From NCBI GenBank assembly GCA_013146195.2, contig CM028383.1, positions 19,925,642-19,989,641 of the forward strand: a DNA stretch of 64,000 nt, read 5' to 3'. Position 1 is the stretch's first letter. Every line of letters begins with the position of its first letter. Below, piece after piece: positions 10,138-21,984 of this stretch. The translations under genes and the position numbers were made by a program. The notes below the pieces were generated by a model, which searched no databases, was not told where the DNA came from, and saw only the letters and a program-made list of their open reading frames with translations. The DNA is from Codonopsis lanceolata (lineage: Eukaryota > Streptophyta > Magnoliopsida > Asterales > Campanulaceae).

Positions 10138-13018
10138 AGGCTTTTCACGTGTTGATTTCTTTTTAAGTGGATGTTTACTGAGGCTGGATTTCTTTACGCT
10201 TGGTATTTTGAGAGGTTGCTGAACTGAAGTCAAGCTCTCCTGACCCAAAATCTTTACCTTTTGAACTTAATGTCTTCATTTCACTTTGAACCATTTGTAA
10301 TGAATCATTGTTAATTTGCTGGTCTGACGCGTTTAGCATTTATTTGATTGCTTCTATCTCTATATATGCATACAGAATGGGAGGCAATGAAGCATATTGT
10401 GTAAAAGCGAAAATTTAGGTAAGACGGTCTTGGAAGCTACAGTGTTGCACCTAATTTAAAGAGGTCGGAGGGGGTTTTCAATTTGAAAATGGGTTTAGAG
10501 TTTCACATGTAGGAGAATAGTTGCTGAAGTCTCCAAGATGAAGTGATAGAGCCTCCCCTTGGAGATGCTCTTAATGCCATGTAGTATCATACTATCATCA
10601 AAGTATATATACAGTCCATTCATTCATGTTGAAGTGTAGCTTAAGGCAATTGTTTTTTGTTTTCACATCTTTTGAGTTTTCAGGACCACTTATCTAAACA
10701 TACACATTCAAAATGGAAATTATGTAAAAAATGCGCTAACTATTTAGTGAAAACCCCCATACATTGATTTAGTGCTCTACTCTTCTGCTTGCCCTTTGAA
10801 TTCCAAAATACAAACACGTATAGCAATCTACACCTAGTTTTATAGTAATATTGTATCTTCTTCAAGTCAAAAATGATGTTTCTGTAATCGGTTATCTCCA
10901 TCTGTCTTCATCAGTTTTTGCTGGTTCATAATGCCTGCACACTGTTCACGTCATGTCTGATGCCCCTGATCTTGCTATGGCACGCCATTCTTAGAGTAGA
11001 AAAGCACTACGTCACATGCTGAAATGAAGATAACCCCCTCCTCTCTCTCTCTCCTTGTAATCACACTATAATGGATATATCTAGCAAGGAGCAATTTTAG
11101 AAAAGCAGAGGTATGTACTAACAATAATATTATGATCATCTAATCATACTAAATATGTATAGGTGTCTCTAAATAGATGATTAAAGTTATTGGTAAAGAA
11201 TCATCTTGTATTTACATGGATCCCAATGATATCACAAACCTCTTTTCACTAATTAATATATACAGCACTCGTCAGTCATCTCAAACATTAACCCTATGAA
11301 TATGATCAACCATCCAACTTCATTCCCTAATTGCCAACACTGACTACTATCATATGCTTCAATCTGACAACTTGGTCCAACCTTAAACTGAACAAAAACA
11401 TTATTGTCAACAACAAGCCATTTGTTTCCATAACAAAATTAACTTTTTTTTTTCTTTAAGGGGTTTTCCCTTGACTTTTCGCAGCACTATTCTTACTCAT
11501 CTTTGATGATCTGGTAATGCTTTAAGATAATTAATCCATAAATCTGGGAGCAGTAAACTCCCTTATCACTGCTGTAAAAAGCTCTCTAAGAAATTGCAAT
11601 GCCGGCCCTCCCTATGACATGGAGCCATTGTTCTCATATACAGTACATCTTTGTTTTGTCCTTTTCCGCATTCTTGTACGCACACACATGTGGGTTTAAA
11701 GAAAGGGCCGATGCTCTTTCAGCAATTGGTTCCTTCGCCCTTAATTTGGTCGAGTTGGCTTCCACTGCTGCCATAGACTAGATCTCCCTCACTTTCTTCC
11801 TCCTATTTCGAATGAGATACTCGGTCGGGCAGAGGGAAGGCCTCAGTCCTACTTTCATTGCTTTCTTGAACATAATGCATAAAAATCATGTACGCCATTT
11901 TTTGTCATGTGCAATACCATTACTACATGCCAAGCTGCCACTAAGGGCATCATAACCACGTGGAAAAGAATTCATCATTTAATTTCCGCAGCCACGAGGT
12001 GTGGTGTCATTAACTGTGAAAGGGTGGTTCACCTTAAATTTTTCTGCCATGGTACATGAATTGTTCTAAATTCTGTTTTGACAGTATATTGCATATATAC
12101 AACTTTACACTACTGAGTTAGGAGAGATAAAACCTCAAAGTTGCAGTTAAAATCCCTGCTTATCAAAGCAAACTAGTTGCTTTGCTTTCAAAATTATGAT
12201 GCTTATATGGAGATGCAATTATAGAATGCTATTCAGAAAACTGCTTAAGCCATGGATGAAACACATCTTCCACTATATATTTTTTTTGATAAGCAATGAT
12301 TAGTATATAAATATTCACTTCTTGTTCTCCTTCGGTTGTAATCACTATTTCCTCTCTTTTGTCGTCAGTATCTATGTATTCGAAATAGAAATATTCACTA
12401 ATAACTTTGAGGGTATGTTTGGCTACACCAATTCCATCACTTGGAAGTTGGAATTGCAGGATAGAATTTCAATTATGTTGTTTGGATACTAAAATGACCG
12501 ATATAATTGGAATTGAATTATAATTCTACTTGCCCAATTCCATAAAATCAATTCCATTCCATGCTAAAAGTAAAAAAATTACAAAACCAATTCTAAATTG
12601 TCGGGGAAAAAAACAGTTCGCTCATTTTCAATTCCCTCTCCATCTTCCGCAACCCCCCTTGAAGCTGCATCAAAGAGGCGGAGCAGAATGGAGGCACTAT
12701 AGCTGGATCTCTAGCACCACTCAAAGAGTAATATGTTACCTCGTATGGAAGCCCTTTTTGTCTTTTCCCATGAAAAAGAAAACATTAACTTTGTCTAAAG
12801 TTTTGGTCATTTCAAATTAACATATTTCTGAATGGCAAAAACTTAGTGAATACGGTTTTACATATATTTTTTATAAAATGAATCCTCTTTACCCAACCCT
12901 GACCCACTATATGTTGGTGAGTTGAACGGTGATTGGTGAGTTGAACGGTGAGAGAGTAAAACTTCGTCTTACGAATTAAGATCCGTAAAACCATTTGACA
13001 GGAGATCTACTCCGAATA
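10138..13018. other. Intergenic stretch between copies A and B
   Basis: No convincing gene. The 3' flank of copy A comes first. GGAGATGCTCTTAA at about 10560-10573 resembles a Harbinger-type terminus. An AT-rich region with an AATTCCAATT-like palindromic patch lies at 12420-12560, and an 18-bp-spaced direct repeat of TTGAACGGTGA lies near 12920-12950. A 60-codon open frame at 11599-11781 has no recognisable motif. Confidence 0.6.
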
Positions 13019-13124
13019 CTCCCTCTGTTCTAAGCGAGTCCACTTTAAAAAATTATGGCCAACTTCAATATTCCTTTATTATTAGATTTTTCAAAAGGAG
13101 ACTTTTTGGGTGTAACGGAGAAAG
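13019..13124. repeat. Short Stowaway-like MITE
   Basis: Starts CTCCCTCTGTTCTAAGCGAG after TA and ends GTAACGGAGAAAG. The ends are imperfect inverted repeats of the same type as 3632-3871. The right TA has mutated to TG. About 106 bp. Confidence 0.65.
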
Positions 13125-13561
13125 TGGTTTTTATCATTTAAATGATTTGTGTGTCATTTTATTAGACAGTCGTAATGTCTTTCTTGTTAATTCTTGCCAT
13201 GTGGCAGGCAGTTTCATCACTGTGAATAATCCAGATAATAATACTGATTTAGTTTGTTATCTGGCTTAAGTAGAATACAATAACTATATCCACAGGTTGA
13301 CGGTTAGAAACAACTTATGATTATAAGGAGTAACAATCAACAGGGTTGTAAATTGGGGATGGAGAAGAATAGCTGTTGTAATGTTTGTGTTACAGGAGGT
13401 GCAGGTTGGATTGGCTCTACCCTGGTCAAGAAACTTTTAGAAAGAGGATACAATGTTCATGCTACCCTTAGGAACTTGAGTAGGAATTTTATTGGTTACT
13501 CTCTCTCTAGAACTCTCCAACAGTACTTTCACTCACTCTCACTCGATCTATGATTGATGAA

Positions 13562-13810
13562 TGTTAGATAATGTGCAATGAACAAGGAGTTCAAAAGTCA
13601 AGAATAAATCCATACATGAATGTGGTAGTTAATGAATAATGTTAGTAGTTGAATCATCTAGTTTAGGATAAGTCTCATGAACCATATTTCTAGAATTATC
13701 CTATCTCAAGTAGAAATATCCATGTAATGCTGAGGCAACTAGGATAAGAAGTGAAATCATCTCCTTACTCCAGAAATACTATCTTATTTCAAATACCATA
13801 ATATCCAACA
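13562..13810 (+). repeat. 5' LTR of copia element in copy B
   Basis: Begins TGTTAGATAATG and ends ATATCCAACA. 249 bp, with about four differences from the 3' LTR. Confidence 0.97.
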
Positions 13811-13813
13811 GTT

Positions 13814-13825
13814 TGGTATCAGAGC
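13814..13825 (+). other. Primer-binding site (Met-tRNAi type)
   Basis: TGGTATCAGAGC three bases after the 5' LTR, the classic plant copia primer-binding site for initiator methionine tRNA. Confidence 0.93.
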
Positions 13826-14242
13826 TATGGCCAATAATTCTGCCTTCACCAATGTCCAACCACCCTTATTTGACGGAAAAAACTATGAGTTTTGGTCCGT
13901 TAAAATGGAGACTCTCTTTCGAGCATTGAGGGTCGAAAATCTGATTCGAGATGGTGAAGTAGAAGTTGAATCCTCAGAAGGTAAAAAGAAAGAAGATGAA
14001 GATGCGAAGACTAGTGATGCAAGCACACTTAGTCTCATTCAAAGAGGTGTGGCAGATACTATTTTCTCAAAAATAATGAGGGCAAGGACATCAAAGGAAG
14101 CATGGGATATTCTAAAGCAAGAGTATCAAGGAGACGTGAAGGTGAGAACTAAAAAACTCCAATCTATTAGAAGAGATTTGGAGAATGTAAAAATGAAAGA
14201 AAATGAGAAGATGGATGAATTTTCTCTAAGAGTCACCGAGTT

Positions 14243-16033
14243 TTTTTTTTTTAGGAAACAGGGGCGGTACCCTGCACGATTTTATTAATGAAATAAAAGG
14301 TACAAACTTAAGGGGGACAACCAGCCTTACCCTTATAAACGGAGGGACAGAGGAGCCTTACCTCGAAAAAGAGATGGATACAAAGGCAAAAATAACTAAG
14401 ACATACGAACATGAGAAGTGCCACAACTATCCAAAATAGAATTCCCTCTAACCAAAGGGGGCAAAGCAGCAAGAGAGAAGAACTCTGAGTCCGATCTAGA
14501 ATCAATAACATAATTTGCAAGACCATCGGCAACCAAATTCGCTTCTCTATAACAGTGACTGAAGGAAAATAGAGAGTCCCTTTGCATAGATAAAATGGCA
14601 CGAATGTAGTAGAAAAGAGACCAGGGAGGAAGAAAGCCTTTAGTAAGACAATTGTAAATGATCATAGAATCCATCTCAATAATCACCTGACGGAAACCTT
14701 GCAAGTGAAGCCAGCTAACTCCATGAAAAAGAGCTTTAGTTTCTGCAACTGTGTTAGTGACTGAGCCATAAAAAGAGGCATAAACGTAAATAACTCTACC
14801 TTCCGAATCTCGAACTATGCCCCCGCCACCGCTAAGACCCGGGTTGCCCTTGCTAGCCCCATCAGTGTTAAGCTTAAGAAAAGACTCCAGGCGGCTTGGA
14901 CCAACAAACTGCTTGAATGCGAATTTGCCGAGTAGAGAAATTCCCACTACCCATAAGAAGAGAAAGGTCTTGAGAGATGGTATGGATGAGAGAGGAGAAA
15001 GACCTACTGGGACAATCATGAAGGAGCGCATTACGGGTCTTCCAAACATGCCATAGGATGAGAGAAGGGAGAAGTTTATGAGCAGTACAGTTGGAGCTCC
15101 AGCCTGCCAAACATCGATGCCTGATAGAATTTCCCGAAATAGGAAGATCATGAGACAAGCTAAAAGCCAACCAAATCGAAGAGGCCAATTGACTATGAAT
15201 GAAGATATGATTAAAAGTTTCAGAAGTGGGTTGAGAACAACAAACACATTTGGAGACAATCTGAAAAACCTTATGAATTAAGGCTTCATCTATCGGAAGT
15301 CTCTTTAAGAACAGCTGCCAAAGAAAAACTCCAATGTGAGAAGGAAGCCGGCGGTGCCAGATAAATTTTGCAAGGGAAAAAGAAGGAGCTGCCGGCGTTA
15401 TCACTGCTAAAGATGAGGAGAGCGTGAACTTGCCCGATGATGTACTCGTCCAACAAGGAGAATCAGTCTGGGAAGAGAGAGTAACACGCTGGCCTCTAAT
15501 AAAGGAGATGGCTGATTCAGGCAGAATAGATAAGGTTGTGGAGTTTAGAGTATTCCCTGTAGGGTCGAATAAATCTTTTACTTGAGAGAGCTCACAATTA
15601 AGAGGTCTAGATAGCAGCTGACCCGGGATCCATTGATCAAACCAAATAGAGCTGTTTCCCAATCTGATATTCCAATGAATATGAGACTCAGCGATGGGCT
15701 GAATAGACTTTAAACGACGCCAAACGTGAGACCCCTTAACAGCTGACACAGTGGCATGCGAAGAGGAGCAATATCTGGCTCTTAGAAAGTCGGACCAAAT
15801 GTTATTTGAAGTGCGGAATCGCCACCATAATTTGATAGAATACGCTTGAACCAGATCTGAAATGGAAGTGATACCAAGACCGCCCAAGGACTTAGGTTGG
15901 CAGCAGACATTCCATGCAATCCAATGGTATTTATTGGATCCCTCAGAGTCACTCCAGAAGAAGTTGGCAAAAATACGATCAATCATTTTAATCACTGATT
16001 TGGGAGGGTCTAGAGATGCCAGAAGATATGCTG
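14243..16033 (-). mobile_element. 5'-truncated LINE (L1-like) inserted in copia gag
   Basis: The insertion is flanked by the 8-bp target duplication ACCGAGTT (14235-14242 and 16034-16041). On the minus strand it ends in a poly-A tail (T run at 14241-14252). The coding part is the C-terminal end of LINE ORF2: AYLLASLDPPK at the truncation point, a zf-RVT-type region, then an RNase H domain. 5' truncation with a short target duplication and a poly-A tail is the mark of target-primed reverse transcription. Its 3' untranslated segment resembles those at 17144-17310, 27896-28040 and 49700-49815. Confidence 0.95.
14396..16033 (-). pseudogene. LINE ORF2 C-terminal region (zf-RVT and RNase H)
   Basis: Two overlapping frames cover it. 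15995-14874 holds MIDRIFANFFWSDSEGSNKY, SLGGLGI and WHRRLPSHIGVFLWQLFLKR, as in the zf-RVT region of plant L1 elements. 15259-14396 holds LKLNTDGASKGNPGLSG and IVRDSEGRVI, an RNase H fold with Asp in NTDGA and Glu in ETKA as expected catalytic residues. One frameshift near 14880-15000 joins them. The reverse transcriptase catalytic core is missing because of 5' truncation, so this copy cannot move by itself. Confidence 0.9.
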
Positions 16034-17143
16034 ACCGAGTTGGTTCAACAAATGAGGAGTTATGGAGACGATATTGAAGACCAAAGGGTGATAGAGAAAA
16101 TTTTGATCAATCTTCCACCAAAGTTTGATCCTATCGTGGCTATGATTGAAGAAACTAAAGACCTCAAGACACTATCCCTGGAAGGACTGATGGGTTCTTT
16201 GAAATCTTTTGAGCAAAGATTAACTCGTCGCTCAGAAGGCTCTCTTGAGAGCGCTTTTCAATCAAAAGTATTTCTTTCATCAAGTAATGATTCGCCTAAA
16301 GGAGGACGAGGCGGTAGAGGAGGTGCACGAGGTCGAGGCTCAAAAGGACATGGAAGAGGCAACAATGGAGGAAGACATGGAAATGCAGAAATCTCTTTTT
16401 TTTGCAATGTGTGCAAGAAAACTAATCATGCGGAGAAGGATTGCTGGTTTAAGGGAAAGTCGTAGTGTCGAAAGTGCAAAAGGTTCGGCCATGTACAAAA
16501 GGATTGCAGGATGAAGGAAGAAGAGCAAGCAAACTTTGTGGAGGAGAAGGAAGTTGAGCCAAATCTCTTTTACATGTGCCAAAAAGTGTCCGACAAGAAG
16601 AACAGAATATGGAATATATATAGCGGCTGTAGCAATCACATGTCATGTAATAAGGAGGCATTTCTCAACATGGATTCTTCTTACAATTCCAAAGTTTATT
16701 TGGGAAATGGAGAAGCGGAAGAAATTGCTGGAAAAGGCAGCATTGGAGTTGAGACTAAGAAGGGAAATAAGGTGATTCAAGACGTTTACTATGTTCCAAA
16801 GTTGGCTGAAAATCTGCTCAGTGTCGGATAGCTTTTGGAGCATGATTATGTGCTTTATTTTGAGGATCGAGAGTGCACTATCTATGACAAATAGAGGAGA
16901 CTAGATTCTGTGCCCGTGCCGATGACACGGCGCCAATATGAGACGATATCAGTATGGGACGATGTCAGTATGAGACGATGTTAGTATTCAAATAAATCAA
17001 TATAATAAACAACTTAAAATTAACATATTTTGGTAACCATTTAAAATTAACATATCTTGGTAACCATTTAAAATTAACATATCTTGGTAACCAATTCAAA
17101 CAATATGATCATCCACAGTGGAATAAAAATCTAAAGTTAATTT

Positions 17144-17310
17144 GATATTTTTTTGAGGGAAACAGGGGCGGTACCCTGCTATATTTTATTAATAGAAAAT
17201 AATATTACAAACTTGAGGGGGACAACCAGCCTTGCCCTTATAGGAGGGAGGACGGAGGAACCTGACCTCGAAAAGGAAATACTAATAACAAATAAAAACT
17301 AAGAACTTTG
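17144..17310 (-). repeat. LINE 3' tail fragment inside the Helitron
   Basis: Matches the 3' end of the LINE at 14243-16033 (GGGAAACAGGGGCGGTACCC, then GAGGGGGACAACCAGCC and CTCGAAAA) in the same orientation. Only about 160 bp are left, either a strongly 5'-truncated insertion or a captured piece. Confidence 0.8.
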
Positions 17311-17339
17311 AATTGAAGGAAAACCTTGTGCATCTATAA

Positions 17340-17835
17340 TTATATCACTACTTAATCTTCTTCTGGAGGCTCTTGTTTCACAACAATTTCTGGTTTTGAA
17401 ACGCGAGACGCAGTAACTCTGTCCAGCAATTCCATCTACACGTGAGACAAAGAAGATTCAGACAGATTAATTTAACTATATTTTATGCATAAAAATGACT
17501 AATTAGTTAAAATATTAAAAAAAACATACCGCCTCATTTACAAAACTTGAATCATCCCACATATCATCGTACAACAGTATTTGAGATGGAGGAGGAGTGG
17601 GTGTCAGAGTTGTAGGTGGAGTTGCAAGTGGGGTTGCTGGAACCTATTTTGGAGCAATATGTAAGATAAAAATTATGTAATTGTATAATTTATATTATAT
17701 GTAATTGTAAACACTTATCTAAACATCAGTTGGGTGCTTACAAATTCCTCTACAGAATCAGAATCATAACAATTAGGTGGAGGGGGAGTTGGAGATGCAG
17801 GTGGAGTGTCAAATGGAGTTGCAATGCCCTATTTG
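17340..17835 (-). pseudogene. Helitron-borne exons coding a YDDMWDDSSFV motif
   Basis: On the minus strand, proline/threonine-rich exons (TPPASPTPPPPNCYDSDSVEEF at about 17831-17745) are followed by LATPPTTLTPTPPPSQ and LLYDDMWDDSSFVNEAV (about 17640-17530), then a last exon MELLDRVTASRVSK...KQEPPEED with stop near 17350. Apparent introns lie between them. The same motif (YDNMWEDSSFVDEAE) occurs near 44130 in another Helitron, again in sense and near its 3' end. I do not recognise the family with certainty. An accessory Helitron protein such as the RPA-like one is possible but unproven. Confidence 0.45.
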
Positions 17836-18109
17836 AAACCATGTATGTGTTAGATATAAACTATATAATCGTAAAAAAAATGAGTTAGATATAAACTATA
17901 TAATCATAAAAAATTATTTTTTAGAGTTGGAAATTATAGGGATTTATACCAGTGGTAGAAACACTATAGAAGAACTTCAGGATAAACTATATTTGTTGTC
18001 GAAATTTCTTCTTGTGATTGTAAGAGAAAATTGAGTATTTGGTAAATGAAGGTTCACCGCATTGCCGAGATTATCTATAATACATAAAGATATCAGATAT
18101 GAGCCACTT

Positions 18110-18334
18110 GACTAAGATCTAAATCACTATAAAACCCCTAGTAATTCCATAACCATAACAAATCAGAAAAGAAAAAAAAAAGAAAGAAAGCTGCAGCGGT
18201 GCCAATAATGAAGAAGAAGCTACTCCTATCTATATGTTTCATGGTCTTCATCTTACCTACTCAATCTATGGTCAGCTCTGGCAACCTAGATTGGTGGTGC
18301 AAAATACTTAAAAGACAAAGAAAGAATCAATAGT
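18110..18334 (+). repeat. Duplicated secreted-peptide exon, copy 1
   Basis: About 225 bp, repeated at 18647-18877. After a leader with ACTATAAAACCCCTAG, an ATG at 18208 opens MKKKLLLSICFMVFILPTQS, a clear signal peptide, then SSGNLDWWCKILK. It looks like the first exon of a small secreted, cysteine-containing protein carried by the Helitron. The family is not recognised. Confidence 0.6.
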
Positions 18335-18646
18335 GAAAGCATTTCATCTTTTCATGACATTGATAGAAAGAAAGAGAATACTTACAAATCCAGAATATTA
18401 CAAACAAAAGGCATATTTCATCTTTTCAAGAATTTTTTTTTAATAAATTTGTCAATGAAGCAATTCTGAGAGAAGATATTCACATTAATTCAAATCAAAA
18501 TGTAAGCATGAAGGACGGGATCTGATGGGCAGACACGCAGACACCTATTTCTCACCAAAGCTCAATCCCAGTTATAGCAGAGATCTTTGGCAAGCAAAGA
18601 TATTACTCAATTCCCCTTCGCACTGGTTACGCACTGGATTTTAAGT

Positions 18647-18877
18647 GACTAAGATCTAAATCACTATAAAACCCCTAGTAATTCCATAACCATAACAAAT
18701 CAGAAAAGAAAAAAAAAAGTGAAGAAAGAAACATGCAGCAGTGCCAATGAAGAAGAAGCTACTCCTATCTATATGCTTCATGGTCTTCATCTTACCTACT
18801 CAATCTATGGTCAGCTCTGGCAACCTAGATTGGTGGTGCAAAATACTTAAAAGACAAAGAAAGAAAGAATCAATAGT
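18647..18877 (+). repeat. Duplicated secreted-peptide exon, copy 2
   Basis: Nearly identical to 18110-18334, with ATG at 18747 and the same signal-peptide reading frame. About 310 bp of different sequence separates the two copies. The open frame is kept in both, though the downstream exons are missing. Confidence 0.6.
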
Positions 18878-19740
18878 TAATTGTATTTTTTGATAAGTAA
18901 TTGTATTGCTGTCACTTGTCTGTTTCTTTTGATATTATTTTTTTGATAAGTAATTGGAAAACATGATTTACAAACTTGTAGATCATTACAATAATGACCA
19001 AATCATCAAACATAGATAAAATTTCGAATGGCAGTTAAAAAAATTGGTTACATGCGGTCAGGAAATGAAGTCTAGAAGTAGGGTTTGTAGAGTAGAAGCC
19101 AACAATCAAAGAAGTTCTGATATTTAGGCTAAAGGTAGTTAGTTCCAAAATCCGTCATGCTTGACTTTCTCAAGTAAGGTCACCATAAACAAAACATAAG
19201 TGGAAGCGTAACTCTTGTTTGATTCTTAAGGATGGGTAGTGGTTTTTACATCAACACATAAAACTTAAACAAATATAGTTAGTCACGCCTTAAGCAATAG
19301 GCCTAACTTTTTTTGGTGATCCTAAGGATGGTTGTAATTGACTTCTAGAGTACAAAAGATGTGTCAATGTTTTGGCTTTTGAGTATATATTTTCTTATTC
19401 ATTAAAAAAAAATAGAACATCCATAGATGAATTTCTCTTCAATTCTATTTTTCTTTCTCAGATTTTAGTTCTCAGTACAGCACCAACATAAATAGCAAGC
19501 TATCACCCTTCAATCTCAATTGACAATTTAGAAATCTCATCACCATTAGTTGGGGCCACCGCTGAAATATGAGTATCTGTCTTGTTAACACTATCACATT
19601 GAACATATACGTGACAAAAGACCTCAATATTGTTACGACAATGAAGACTGATTCTCGGCATGTGTATAAGAGCTAACCATGTCATTTTTCAGGCACTGGA
19701 GCAGTGTTAGTAATGAGACAACCTGCCAGCATATTTAGTA

Positions 19741-21002
19741 ATGGCATTATATGATTGCCAACCTAACATGATTATCTATAATACTATTGTGCGAAGCATA
19801 GAAACAGTAGGTGGATGGATCTTTGAGAAACTCTTTCTTGAGATGCTAGGGAAAGATTGTTCACCTAGTGTTGTTACTTTTAATATCTTGATTCATTCCT
19901 TGTGTAGGAGGGACTATTGGACAGGCTTGATATGTTGGAAAAGATGCCCGAATATGGATGTACACCAAATCTTTGCGAGTTACAACCCGTTGCTTCATTC
20001 GTTTTGCAAAGAAAAGAAGATGGATAAAGCGATTGAGTGTCCGGATATCATGGTTTCTAGGGCATTACCCCGATATTGTGAGTTATAATACTTGACTAAC
20101 GGCTTTATGCAAAGATGGGAAAGTTGATGTTGCGGTTGAGATTTTGAACCGAGTAAGTACCAAAAGCGCTCCCTGTTTTGATCACTTATAGCACTATGAT
20201 TGATGCACTTTCAAGGATAGGGCAAACAGGCGGGCCTTGAAGTTGTTGGATGGAATGAGGGGAAATGGTCTCAAGCCTAATATAGGTACATGCCATTTAC
20301 TCATATCGGGGCTTAGTAGGGAAGGGAAGGTTGATGAAGCGGTTAAGTTGTTTCATGATTTGGAAAGATTTGCGATGAGTCCTACTTGTTGTAACCTACA
20401 ATTACGTCATTTCGAGGGCTTTGTAAGGCTCGAAAGAGCGATCAAGCCATTGACTTTTTGAGCTCTATGGTTTCGGGGGATGTAAACCTCTTTGAAGCTA
20501 CCTACATGGTTCTTGTTGAAGGCATAGGCGATGAAGGCTATGCCAAGGAGGCTTCGAGTTCTTTGAAAGAGTTGTGATCTAGAGGAGTTGAGAGCATTTA
20601 CACCTTCTGTCACTTTGTTAGGCAAGGCATTTTAAAAATCTATATCGATTGCACATATTCCTTAAGAGTCAAAATCACCCCCACGAGTTGATACATGGAT
20701 CTTTGTAAAGTTGGTGAATTAAGCAAAGCATTAAAATTGTCGAGTGGAATGGATGACAAAGGCTTCTGCGATGGATCTTTGTAGAACCTTCAATACCATC
20801 TTGCATGCAGAGGAAGCTTGATGAGGCCTATGAGTTACTTAAATGGGCTCATAAGCGAGCTTATATTGTTGATGAAGTAAGCTATGGGACTTTGATCGTT
20901 GGGTACTTTAAGGATGAAAATAGTGACAGCAATAAGGGGATTGCTCCTAATCATCATTCTCGTCGTCGAGGAATTCGCGAAAAAACTGTCAAGACGAACT
21001 AA
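19741..21002 (+). pseudogene. Captured pentatricopeptide repeat (PPR) gene fragments
   Basis: Several broken frames carry PPR signatures: PSVVTFNILIHSLCRR, SYNPLLHSFCKEKKMDKAIE, then KLLDGMRGNGLKPN, LISGLSREGKVDEAVKLFHD, and a separate LDEAYELLKWAHKRAYIVDE. The first part resembles the P-class PPR protein At1g09900 of Arabidopsis from memory. Indels and stops cut it every 100-300 bp, so it is a pseudogene. It lies wholly inside the Helitron, on the strand opposite to it, and is best explained as captured host sequence. PPR proteins bind organellar RNA, but this copy can have no such role. Confidence 0.82.
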
Positions 21003-21984
21003 CGGCTACCAATCCAAATTTTTTACTACACCAATCCAAATTTTTACTTGAGTTAGAGATTTACTGTTAGACCGCCGTGGAACTACTATGGGTTGTGGGC
21101 CTCCAAGCAGCTATTAAGTGGGAAAGAACATTAAGAAATTTTGAACAATGCTCTACTTTTTAAAGATGTAGACAAATGGGAGAAAAGAAAAGAAATCGAG
21201 TCATGAATATATACCTTGGGTCCGATCGGTTGAGTTGAGGATTGATATGCTTTTACTTCTCAAATATCTGTAAAAGCGATAAACCGATAAATTTCAAATT
21301 GATAAACTCATAAACTGTGATGGTTAGTAAAAGCCCATGAAATATTGATACACACTCACTAACCTGTTCTTTGAGTTTGAGGAGTGGGAGAAGGCACTAA
21401 GGGAGGAAGCGGCGAGGCACAATTCGGGCCGACTGGAAATCTGCATAAATCGGTTGGAGATAAAGATGAGTACAATTCCATACAAAAAGTAAAATTCAGT
21501 TTCCAATAAATTTGAAACTCACCCGAGATAGTGCTCGATTTCGGTGGTGGCGGAACAACCTTTGAGAGGACTTTCCAGACAAAAGGAGGCGGAGAGGAAG
21601 TGTCGATGGGCGGAGAGGGCAGCGGAGGGGCGTGGTCGGCGGGCGGAGAGGGGGGTGAAGTGGGGCTGTGGTGGGCGAGGGAGGGGCACAAAGGAGGGTT
21701 TTGTAGTTGGGAAACCCATTGTTGGATGAGGAAACAAACACCGCAAAGAGGAAGGATACGCACGGAGGAAGAAGAGTTGCAAGAGGACTCTGAAAGAGTC
21801 CGGGAGGAGAAGGGAATACGCACACAGAAAAATAAGGTCCAAATTACCCTCCGCACATGTGAAACTTAGGCAAAATTGGGACCTTCAGATCTCGGTAAAT
21901 GAATTGATCTCAGCCCCTGATTAGCTTTAGTCAATTGCGAGCGTGCGAGTATGAGCTCTATTGTATTATAGATTAGTTGCTGCA

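Larger units (their letters stand above)
13827..16900 (+). pseudogene. copia gag and protease region, interrupted by a LINE
   Basis: ATG at 13827 directly follows the primer-binding site. Gag (FDGKNYEFWSVKMETLFRA and onward) continues to MDEFSLRVTE at 14242. It resumes in register at 16042 as LVQQMRSYGDDIEDQRVIEK once the LINE and one target copy are removed. Two CX2CX4HX4C zinc knuckles follow, CNVCKKTNHAEKDC and CRKCKRFGHVQKDC, separated by a stop at 16463-16465. In the protease motif the catalytic aspartate is tyrosine (YSGCSNHM instead of DSG), so cleavage activity would be lost. GAG-pre-integrase sequence is then broken by the Helitron at 16901. Confidence 0.9.
16901..21972 (-). mobile_element. 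Non-autonomous Helitron carrying captured gene fragments
   Basis: On the minus strand it begins TCTATAATACAATAG at 21972 and ends GAATCTAG at 16901. It sits between host A (16900) and host T (21973), with no target duplication. A hairpin with CCGTG/CACGG arms lies at 16914-16930, about 10 bases from the 3' CTAG. Removing it joins copia codons for RR and LVAAVKMNKNRCFPL in frame, which fixes both ends. It is 5,072 bp. Inside are a PPR-gene relic, a duplicated secreted-peptide exon, a LINE tail and a conserved YDDMWDDSSFV exon. No Rep/helicase was seen, so it is non-autonomous. Confidence 0.93.

Noticed and set aside
14817..15281. Plus-strand frames in the LINE region
   Set aside because: Shadows of the LINE ORF2 on the opposite strand.
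19741..20625. Functional PPR gene
   Set aside because: The frame breaks every 100-300 bp and the sequence lies wholly inside a Helitron.
21359..21869. Overlapping Pro/Ser-rich and Gly/Glu-rich frames in the Helitron
   Set aside because: Several overlapping frames on both strands with no motif; GC-rich captured sequence at most.
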